Shown here in pieces: positions 1-8,228 of a stretch of 10,390 nucleotides of DNA. Origin of the DNA: JBAZWE01 sp041660545 (GTDB lineage: Bacteria; Actinomycetota; Thermoleophilia; BMS3ABIN01); NCBI GenBank assembly GCA_041660545.1, contig JBAZWE010000067.1, positions 1 to 10,390 on the forward strand. Direction: 5' to 3'. Under the pieces are notes generated by a model. That model ran no database searches. It was given only the letters and a program-made list of their open reading frames with translations, and was not told the origin of the DNA. Position 1 is the stretch's first letter. The number at the start of each line of letters is the position of its first letter. The position numbers and the translations under genes were made by a program.

Positions 1-2823
<2,823 letters not shown>

Positions 2824-2849
<26 letters not shown>

Positions 2850-3618
2850 CCTGATCGAATATCCCGTGGTGGAGAGCCGCCCGGTCGGAGCTTACCGTCT
2901 GATCTCCTTTGTCGCCAGGGAGATAGCGGCAACGGCAAACCCCGGCCAGTTCCTCATGGTCAGGCAGGCAGGGCCGTCTCTGGACCCGCTTCTTCCCAGG
3001 CCGCTGGGAATCCACGATATCGATTCAGACCTGGTCAGGATTCTCATCGAACCCGTTGGGAAGGGAACGTACGAACTCTCAACGCTTAGGGTTGGTGACA
3101 GGTTGAGTGTGCTGGGACCGCTGGGAAACGGCTTTGATCTCCAGGGCGTGGGTACCGCATTGCTGGTCGGAGGCGGCATAGGCGTAGCGCCTCTCGCACT
3201 TTTGGCGCGTTCGCTTACAGCGAGCGGCCGCAATGTGCAATGTCTGCTGGGATTCCGGACGCGAAGCCAGGCTGTATCGGCCGAACTGTTTCGCGATTAT
3301 TATGTCGATGTCTTCACGGAGGACGCATCAGTTGGGACCAGGGGGCTGGTGAGCGAGCCGCTTTCCGCTTGCCTGTCGGATAATTCAGGCAGGCGGGATG
3401 AGCAAGCCGCCGAGGTTTTTGCCTGCGGCCCGGACCCGATGCTGCGTGAAGTTGCGCGCATCGCCGGGGATAGTGGCGCGCGAGCCCAGGTTTCGGCCGC
3501 GGCGCATATGGCCTGTGGTATCGGCGCCTGTCAGGGTTGTGTTGTCAAAACCACGAGCGGCTATCAGAGGGTCTGCAGCGAAGGACCGGTTTTCGAGGCG
3601 GATGAGTTGATATGGTAG
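2824..3618 (+). CDS. pyrK: Dihydroorotate dehydrogenase B, electron transfer subunit (FAD/2Fe-2S)
   Basis: PyrK passes electrons from the FMN of PyrD through a 2Fe-2S cluster and FAD to NAD+, making class 1B dihydroorotate dehydrogenase NAD-dependent. The 264-residue protein shows the ferredoxin-reductase-like FAD region (LPRPLGIHD, residues 57-65; GPLGNGF, 98-104), the glycine-rich nucleotide motif GGGIGVAPL (116-124), CGPDPML (201-207), and four cluster cysteines C231, C236, C239 and C251 in the PyrK pattern C-x4-C-x2-C-x11-C. Length is normal for the family. The start is ATG 2824, because AGGAG lies at 2815-2819; the adjacent GTG 2827 would have slightly better spacing and cannot be excluded. 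An upstream GTG at 2785 would add 13 residues inside carB and has no good ribosome site. The residues before the cluster read SAAAHMACG, where relatives commonly carry a glutamate after the serine. It overlaps carB at one end and pyrD at the other, so the three are probably coupled. Confidence 0.96.
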
Positions 3619-4550
3619 GAGTTCCCGAAGGCCTGTCCACGACCCTGGGTCCACTAACACTCAAACATCCAGTGATCAACGCGTCGGGAACATTCGATGC
3701 CCTGGAAGCCGACAGGATCATCGCCGGTGATTATATTTCTGAATTTCCCTTTGCCGCTTACATCCCCAAAACCGTCACCCTGAACCCGAGGGTTGGAAAT
3801 GATCCACCACGCCTCTACGAGACTGCCGCGGGTCTGCTTAATTCCATCGGGCTGGCCAACATGGGCATCGAGGCGTTCATCTCTCGGGACCTGCCGCAAC
3901 TGAAAACCTTGCCGGTTCCTCTGATCGTCAGTATAGCCGGGGAACGCACACAAGATTACGGACGATGTGCCCGGCTGCTCGACGATATCGATGAAGTGGC
4001 CGCTATCGAGCTCAACATCTCCTGTCCGAATGTTGAACTGGACGGCAGGGCGCTTGGTTGCGATCCGGACCGTACCATGAAAGCTGTCTCCCTTGCCAGG
4101 GAGGCTACATCGAAGTTCCTGATCGCCAAGCTAACTCCCAATGTGACCGATATCGTCACGCTGGCGGCGGCGGCTGTCGAAGGTGGTGCTGACTGCCTCT
4201 CGATGATAAATACCGTGCATGGCATGGCTCTGCACCCGGGGACTCTTAAGCCGGTATTAGGTCACGTCACCGGTGGACTTTCCGGCCCGGCGGTCAAGCC
4301 GGTTGCCTTGCGTGCGGTTTACATGGTGAGTGCCGCGCTGGATGTACCGGTGATCGGCATGGGTGGCGCCACGACAGCTCAGGACGTGCTGGAGTTTCTC
4401 GCGGCCGGCGCCTCGGCCGTGGCCGTGGGAACGGCCAACTTCCGGGATCCGCTGATAGCCGGCAGTATGATCCAGGGGCTTAAGAAACTTATGGATGAGC
4501 GGGGGCTGGGTTCGGTTGAGAAGCTGATTGGAATTTCACACCGACCATAG
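3612..4550 (+). CDS. pyrD: Dihydroorotate dehydrogenase B, catalytic subunit (class 1B)
   Basis: PyrD oxidises dihydroorotate to orotate with FMN, the fourth step of pyrimidine synthesis, and pairs with PyrK. The 312-residue TIM-barrel protein shows NASGTF (residues 23-28), KTVTLNPRVGNDPPR (53-67), the active-site motif NISCPN (135-140) with Cys138 as the expected catalytic base of class 1 enzymes, AKLTPNVTDI, SMINTVHGM, GGLSGPAVKPVALR, and the phosphate-binding GMGGATTAQDVLEF and AGASAVAVGTANF. It closely resembles Bacillus PyrD in these blocks. A serine in the catalytic place would mark class 2; Cys and the adjacent pyrK mark class 1B. ATG 3612 overlaps the pyrK stop by 7 bases. Its own ribosome site is weak (GAGG at 3595-3598), which fits translational coupling to pyrK. 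No pyrF follows. Transcription runs toward the convergent lipoprotein gene. Confidence 0.97.
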   Translation: MVGVPEGLSTTLGPLTLKHPVINASGTFDALEADRIIAGDYISEFPFAAYIPKTVTLNPRVGNDPPRLYETAAGLLNSIGLANMGIEAFISRDLPQLKTLPVPLIVSIAGERTQDYGRCARLLDDIDEVAAIELNISCPNVELDGRALGCDPDRTMKAVSLAREATSKFLIAKLTPNVTDIVTLAAAAVEGGADCLSMINTVHGMALHPGTLKPVLGHVTGGLSGPAVKPVALRAVYMVSAALDVPVIGMGGATTAQDVLEFLAAGASAVAVGTANFRDPLIAGSMIQGLKKLMDERGLGSVEKLIGISHRP

Positions 4551-4616
4551 GAGCCCGCGCATCAGGCACAAACGAGTTCGTGGATCGTCCGCGATTAATT
4601 CTCAAGGAAACCAGGG
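4551..4616. other. Short convergent intergenic stretch, no gene seen
   Basis: These bases lie between the pyrD stop and the A-tract of the shared terminator hairpin. No reading frame, promoter or repeat could be supported here. Confidence 0.6.
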
Positions 4617-4649
4617 AAAAAAGGACGGTCCGCATTTGCGGACCGTCCT
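4617..4649 (-). terminator. Rho-independent terminator of the lipoprotein gene, possibly shared
   Basis: A perfect 12-base-pair stem (4622-4633 with 4638-4649, ending GCGGACCGTCCT) closes on a 4-base ATTT loop. On the minus strand it is followed directly by six Ts (complement of 4617-4622), the classic layout for the lipoprotein gene whose stop is about 40 bases earlier in its direction. On the plus strand there is no T-tract, so it would stop pyrD transcripts less efficiently, though such hairpins between convergent genes often serve both. Confidence 0.85.
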
Positions 4650-4689
4650 ATCGTAATCTGCGTGACTTGCCTGTGTATTTTAACTTTTC

Positions 4690-5391
4690 CTAATAATCGC
4701 TACCGTTAGGTACCGTAACGTTTGCGGAACCGTCGCCGCCGACCGAACTCTCCACGCTCGTGACCTGTACGTCTGCCGGAAGTTCGAAGATACTGCTCGA
4801 GACAGAGCCGACGTTCGAATACTTGAACTCCGTCACGGTTGTCTTGCCAGAGCTGGTTGAGGTTACTTTGCTGGGAAGGCCATCCGGGCCTTTGAACTCG
4901 ATGGTAATCGCATCCGAACCCATCTTGAATTCCCACACATCATCAGATCCACCGGTCTTCGGTATCAGCGCGTAGAGGCCAAGCATGGTCGCCGGATTGT
5001 AGCCTAAGGCTGCCATGTCATTGGCTCCGCTGAATTCAACCGCTGTTTTGCCGCTGACGCTCCAGGTCTTGTTCTTCTGCTTGTTGTAAATTATGTACTC
5101 TGTCGGGTCGGTGGGATCATCAAAACGCCAGCTCCCGTCTTTCTGTGACCATTTGCTTGTAGTCTTGCCGTCTTCGACTACTTCCACTGTCAGCTCTTTC
5201 TTCGAGAGGGCATCCATCTTCTTCGACATCGTATCCATGTTAGCTTCCATCTGGGTGAGCGTATCGGGAAGATTGGACAGATCTTCGAGGGCCTGGGTGT
5301 CGATCTTGTCCCCTCCACAACCTGTCCATGCAATTGCCGCCATCAGGCAGGCAGCAGCGATTGCGGCGATCTTGAGAAGCCTGTTCGTCAT
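4690..5391 (-). CDS. Putative secreted lipoprotein, unknown function
   Basis: This is a 233-residue protein with a lipoprotein signal: basic start MTNRLLK, a hydrophobic stretch (about residues 7-23) and the lipobox-like WTGC with Cys25 followed by GGD. The tryptophan at the -3 place is unusual, since most lipoboxes have Leu, Val or Ile there, but G-C is canonical. After the anchor come a polar, helix-prone stretch with many Met, Leu and Lys (about 32-66) and then a beta-rich region of alternating Lys/Thr/Glu strands ending in FELPADVQVTSVES. The pattern of a short helical linker plus a beta-sheet domain and a late SSIFELPAD segment recalls LolA/LppX-type lipid-binding lipoprotein folds. That is an inference from texture, not a family match. 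The start is ATG 5391, with AAAGGA (5402-5397 on this strand) 5 bases upstream. It stands alone, convergent to pyrD and divergent from the mIHF gene. Composition is Ser/Thr/Lys-rich, as expected for an exported protein. Confidence 0.85.
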   Translation of the reverse strand: MTNRLLKIAAIAAACLMAAIAWTGCGGDKIDTQALEDLSNLPDTLTQMEANMDTMSKKMDALSKKELTVEVVEDGKTTSKWSQKDGSWRFDDPTDPTEYIIYNKQKNKTWSVSGKTAVEFSGANDMAALGYNPATMLGLYALIPKTGGSDDVWEFKMGSDAITIEFKGPDGLPSKVTSTSSGKTTVTEFKYSNVGSVSSSIFELPADVQVTSVESSVGGDGSANVTVPNGSDY

Positions 5392-5507
5392 GACAATCCT
5401 TTCCTAAGGCGTTATAAATACCGGTAGATATTACGGCCGCTAGAATATCACAAGAGCCGACTTGTAGGAACGGCTGACGATAATCGGGACCTTATATAGT
5501 TATCTTC
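5392..5507. promoter_or_regulatory. Divergent intergenic region upstream of the lipoprotein and mIHF genes
   Basis: This gap must hold the promoter of the minus-strand lipoprotein gene. Read on that strand, TTGTGA followed 17 bases later by TATCTA is a weak candidate, and AT-rich steps (TTATAAATA at 5412-5420, TTATATAGT at 5492-5500) are present. None is convincing alone. The ribosome site for the lipoprotein gene is TCCTTT on the plus strand at 5397-5402. Confidence 0.4.
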
Positions 5508-5537
5508 TTGCAAACAGCGCATCCGACTTCATATAAT
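5508..5537 (+). promoter_or_regulatory. Sigma-70-type promoter of the mIHF-gmk-rpoZ operon, near-leaderless
   Basis: TTGCAA at 5508-5513 and a perfect TATAAT at 5532-5537 are separated by 18 bases, close to the housekeeping consensus. The mIHF ATG begins 8 bases after the -10 box, about where transcription should start, and no Shine-Dalgarno sequence precedes it. The transcript is therefore expected to be leaderless or nearly so, which is common in actinobacteria. Confidence 0.75.
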
Positions 5538-5545
5538 AGCCACTG

Positions 5546-5875
5546 ATGTCTCCTTCCGAACCGACATCCGCCACCCCTGTCAGGACACTTGAGCAGCGCC
5601 TCGATGCGCTACGGCGAGCCAACGATGTTCGCTCGCAGCGCGCGCGCCTCAAGAAAGACCTGAAAAAGGGAGTCATAAAGATAGACGAGATTCTGGCCGC
5701 ACCGCCAGAATTCATCAAAACCGCCAAGGTTATTGATGTGTTACTGGCCGTCCCCAATTGTGGCAAAGTAAAATCAGCGAAGGTGCTCAATCATTGCCGC
5801 ATCAGTCCCAACAAGACCGTCGGCGGTCTCTCCGAGAGGCAGCGCCGGGAGCTGGTGACTTTTTTTCGCCCCTAG
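5546..5875 (+). CDS. mihF: Actinobacterial integration host factor (mIHF family)
   Basis: mIHF is an actinobacterial nucleoid-associated protein that binds and bends DNA; it was first found as the host factor for mycobacteriophage L5 integration. It is unrelated to the HU-like IHF of proteobacteria. The 109-residue protein has a polar N-terminal extension (residues 1-13), a long basic helix (about 14-42, rich in Arg and Lys: RSQRARLKKDLKKG), and a helix-turn-helix/S13-like helix-hairpin-helix domain, VPNCGKVKSAKVL (69-81). It ends with GGLSERQRRELVTFF, which matches the GLGDRQRKALLEKF end of the mycobacterial protein. Usual length is about 105 residues. The start is ATG 5546, set by the promoter directly upstream. 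The C-terminus lies on a run of seven Ts (5860-5866). It is the first gene of mihF-gmk-rpoZ, the order known in Mycobacterium. Confidence 0.93.
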   Translation: MSPSEPTSATPVRTLEQRLDALRRANDVRSQRARLKKDLKKGVIKIDEILAAPPEFIKTAKVIDVLLAVPNCGKVKSAKVLNHCRISPNKTVGGLSERQRRELVTFFRP

Positions 5876-5900
5876 AAGGTCACTCGCCGAAGGAGAGGCA

Positions 5901-6476
5901 ACGCGGCGTCAAGGCCGTCTCTTTGTAATAACCGGTCCATCCGGAGTCGGTAAAGGGACCTTGATAAGCAGCATACTTCCCCGCCTGGAAAACACCATCC
6001 TCTCAAGATCAGCTACTACCCGTCCGATGCGCGATGGTGAGCAGCAGGGTCGCGAATATAATTTCCTTGGTCAGAAAGAGTTTGACAGGCGGGTAAATGA
6101 GGGAGATTTTATCGAGCACGTCAGATATGGCTCACATCACTACGGTACTTTAAAGAGCGAAGTGAAGGAAAACTTAAGGTCGGGTCTGAACGTCATCCTT
6201 GAGATAGAACTCAAGGGCGCCCGGAAGGTGCGGGAAAAGATGCAGGAAGCGGTACTCATCTTTATAGAGCCGCCAAGCATGGAGGAATTGCACAAAAGGC
6301 TGGCAGGCAGGAACACCGAGGAGTCGGCGGAACGCAAGGTCCGTCTTGAGCGAGCTCGCGAAGAACTTGCGGCGCGGGAAGAATTTGACTACATTATAGT
6401 TAATCAAACCGTCGATCAAGCGGCGGATGACCTCGAGCAGATAATAAAGACAAGCATTGAGGGAGGCTCAAGTTGA
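5901..6476 (+). CDS. gmk: Guanylate kinase with apparent non-canonical (ACG) start
   Basis: Gmk phosphorylates GMP to GDP with ATP, in the cytosol. Translated from 5901 it has 191 residues, normal for the family (about 190-210). Visible: the P-loop GPSGVGKGT (residues 12-20), the GMP-binding block SATTRPMRDGEQQGREYNF, GDFIEHVRYGSHHYGT, LEIELKGARKV (relatives usually have LEIDVQGA, so the Asp is Glu here), the lid region GRNTEESAERKVRL, and EEFDYIIVNQTVDQA. A TTG at 5961 lies downstream of the P-loop and would delete it, so it cannot be the start. Upstream, the frame is open back to a stop at 5856-5858 and contains no ATG, GTG, TTG or CTG. A strong Shine-Dalgarno AAGGAGAGG at 5890-5898 points to ACG 5901, with 5 bases after its AAGGAG core, which would give (f)MRRQGRLFVITGPSG. 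The identity of the enzyme is certain; the start is inferred. It overlaps rpoZ by 4 bases. Confidence 0.9.
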   Translation, partial: TRRQGRLFVITGPSGVGKGTLISSILPRLENTILSRSATTRPMRDGEQQGREYNFLGQKEFDRRVNEGDFIEHVRYGSHHYGTLKSEVKENLRSGLNVILEIELKGARKVREKMQEAVLIFIEPPSMEELHKRLAGRNTEESAERKVRLERAREELAAREEFDYIIVNQTVDQAADDLEQIIKTSIEGGSS

Positions 6477-6703
6477 ATAAACCGAAAATAGACACCCTGC
6501 TGGAAAAGGTCGATTCCAAGTACGCGCTTGTGATTCTGGCCGCCAGAAGGGCAAGGCAGATCAACAACTATTATCGTAACCGGGAAGAAGGCAGCATAGA
6601 CGATATACCGCCGCCGCTGGTTGATACGCGGAGCAGGAACATTCTTACAATCGCCATGGAAGAGATCGCTGCGGGTAATATCTCGTACCGGTATCGCGCT
6701 TAA
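6473..6703 (+). CDS. rpoZ: RNA polymerase omega subunit
   Basis: Omega is a small RNA polymerase subunit that binds the beta' subunit and helps it fold and assemble. The 76-residue protein shows the conserved omega core KYALVILAARRARQINNYY (residues 16-34), followed by the second block NILTIAMEEIAAGNISY (55-71). Length is slightly short of the mycobacterial protein, which carries an N-terminal extension, but complete for the family. The start is TTG 6473, within TTGA, where it overlaps the gmk stop by 4 bases; the ribosome site GGGAGG at 6461-6466 is 6 bases upstream. No other start fits before the core. Coupling to gmk matches the gmk-rpoZ arrangement seen in most bacteria. Confidence 0.95.
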   Translation: MNKPKIDTLLEKVDSKYALVILAARRARQINNYYRNREEGSIDDIPPPLVDTRSRNILTIAMEEIAAGNISYRYRA

Positions 6704-6853
6704 TAAACGTAGACTCGTAGCGCTTTGGAGTAAAAAGGCTCACGTTCTTAAGTTGGGGAAGCACGGAAAGATTCCAGTCAGATTCCCAGCTTATCCCCGG
6801 CGGAGCCTGGTAACCGTCAGCAGATTATGCATAACCGCTGATATATCCAGCAT
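6704..6853 (+). other. 150-base gap before coaBC with possible nested RNA helices
   Basis: No conserved protein is seen here. Three nested pairings can be drawn: AGGCT (6736-6740) with AGCCT (6804-6808), GGGGAAGC (6755-6762) with GCTTATCCCC (6789-6798, two bases bulged), and GGAA (6765-6768) with TTCC (6772-6775). GATTCC occurs twice (6770-6775 and 6781-6786). It may be the 5' leader of coaBC or the 3' end of the rpoZ transcript. It loosely recalls a cobalamin riboswitch core but lacks the full conserved boxes. No terminator T-tract was found. Confidence 0.3.
6839..6847 (+). promoter_or_regulatory. Possible extended -10 element for coaBC
   Basis: TG-A-TATATC (TG at 6839-6840, hexamer at 6842-6847) has the layout of an extended -10 box, 6 bases before the coaBC ATG at 6854. 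No -35 match was seen at the usual distance, which extended -10 promoters tolerate. If real, coaBC would be transcribed without a leader, agreeing with its lack of a Shine-Dalgarno sequence. Confidence 0.3.
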
Positions 6854-8065
6854 ATGACTATGCAACATTCCGGAAAAAACATCGTCCTTGGAGTAACGGG
6901 CAGCATCGCCGCCTATAAGGCGGTCGAGCTTCTGCGCTTACTTAAATCAGACGGCCATGAAGTGCATGTCGTGCAAACGCCTTCGAGTACACACTTTGTC
7001 GGGGAGGCGACATTTCGCGCCCTGAGCGGCCATGCTGTAGCCCTGGACGCATTTGCCGGTGAAAGTGCCGAAGATATCGCTCACATCGAACTGGCCCGCT
7101 CCGACCTTTTGATAATCGCACCGGCTACGGCGAACACCATCGGCAAGATGGCGGCGGGCATCGCGGACAATCTCCTGCTTTCCTCCTATCTGGCGATGGA
7201 TGGTCCGGTGTTTGTCGCTCCGGCCATGAATCAGAGTATGTGGCGCCATGCCGCCGTTCAGGAGAACATGGCGAAAATCGAGAGGCATGGTGTTCATGTC
7301 ATCAAGCCAAAGACCGGGAATCTGGCCTGTGGGGAGATCGGCGAGGGTCGCATGGAGGAACCGGAGCATATACTTGCAAGGGTCCGCGATCTGTTTTCAC
7401 CCAGTCGTTCCGTGGATCTGGATGGTGTTGATATTCTGGTGACCGCGGGTGCTACACGCGAGCTGATCGACTCTGTAAGATTTATCACAAACCGGTCAAG
7501 CGGCAGGATGGGTTTTGCTCTGGCAAAAGCAGCCAGGGACAGGGGCGCTTCGGTGACCGTGATCGCCGCAAACTGTAATCTGGAACACAACCCTGGCATA
7601 CTTTACATTGACGTTCAGACTTCTGCCGAGCTACAGAATGTACTTGAAGTGGAATACGACAAATGTGATGTTCTGCTCATGTCGGCCGCTGTTGCAGACT
7701 ATAAGGTTTCAACCGAGACAGCAATGGGAAAGCTTGAACGGAAGTCGGGAATTCACTTGCAGCTAGTGCCAACAAGTGATATCGTTTCCAACTTGAAAGG
7801 TAATGGTAATGGCAGACTAAAAGTTGGGTTTGCGGCTGAGTTTGGAGCGGATAAAATCGAGCGCGCGCGCCGGAAGCTGGAAGAAAAAAATCTTGGCATG
7901 ATCGTGTTCAATGATGTATCCAGACCAGACATCGGCTTCGAGTCAGAAGAGAACGAAATCACAATTTTGACGCCTGACAGGAATGACGAATTCGTGGAGA
8001 AAGCAACCAAGCTGGAATGCGCCCACAGGATTCTGGACAAGGTCAGGGAATCGATACGGAAATGA
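6854..8065 (+). CDS. coaBC: Bifunctional phosphopantothenoylcysteine decarboxylase / synthetase
   Basis: CoaBC carries out two successive steps of coenzyme A synthesis. The CoaB half joins cysteine to 4'-phosphopantothenate using CTP, and the CoaC half decarboxylates the product with FMN. The 403-residue length is typical. The CoaC flavoprotein domain (about 7-180) shows GVTGSIAAYKA (13-23), the active-site His77 in AHIELAR, APAMN (122-126) with MW, and the flexible-flap Cys159 in GNLACGEIGEGRM. The CoaB domain (about 188-403) shows VTAGATRELID, FITNRSSGRMG (210-220), SAAVADYK (277-284), the expected CTP-contact lysine near 293-297 (KLERK) and GFAAEFG (325-331). In VTAGATRELIDSVRF the Leu and Ser replace prolines common in relatives. 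A stop at 6839 limits the start to ATG 6854 or ATG 6860; neither has a Shine-Dalgarno sequence. It follows rpoZ as in Mycobacterium, but metK does not come next. Confidence 0.96.
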   Translation: MTMQHSGKNIVLGVTGSIAAYKAVELLRLLKSDGHEVHVVQTPSSTHFVGEATFRALSGHAVALDAFAGESAEDIAHIELARSDLLIIAPATANTIGKMAAGIADNLLLSSYLAMDGPVFVAPAMNQSMWRHAAVQENMAKIERHGVHVIKPKTGNLACGEIGEGRMEEPEHILARVRDLFSPSRSVDLDGVDILVTAGATRELIDSVRFITNRSSGRMGFALAKAARDRGASVTVIAANCNLEHNPGILYIDVQTSAELQNVLEVEYDKCDVLLMSAAVADYKVSTETAMGKLERKSGIHLQLVPTSDIVSNLKGNGNGRLKVGFAAEFGADKIERARRKLEEKNLGMIVFNDVSRPDIGFESEENEITILTPDRNDEFVEKATKLECAHRILDKVRESIRK

Positions 8066-8228
8066 CGTTCGAGCAGGGGGTCTGCTTATGTCAGAAAATC
8101 GGCACTCTCAGTCTCGGGGGACTGAATTTGGGCACAGCCCCAATAGGGGTTGAACGGTAGGAGGGGCCTGAAAGGGTCTCAATCAGTGTCTCCGTTTTAA
8201 ACGGGGCGAGATATAGAGAGGTAGGACA
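8066..8228 (+). promoter_or_regulatory. Hairpin-rich leader of the histone-like gene
   Basis: Four short inverted repeats fall in these bases: GAGCAG/CTGCTT (8071-8076 with 8082-8087, one G-T pair), TCAGTC/GACTGA (8108-8113 with 8120-8125), CAGCCCC/GGGGTTG (8135-8141 with 8146-8152, one G-T pair), and the tight palindrome CCGTTT-T-AAACGG (8192-8204). The last has a single central base and is more likely a DNA operator than an RNA hairpin. The first could weakly terminate coaBC. GAGAGG at 8216-8221 is the ribosome site of the next gene. No clear -35/-10 pair was found. Confidence 0.4.

Noticed and set aside
6621..6857. 78-codon frame crossing the end of rpoZ into the coaBC gap
   Set aside because: It overlaps rpoZ out of frame, has no ribosome site and no recognisable protein features.
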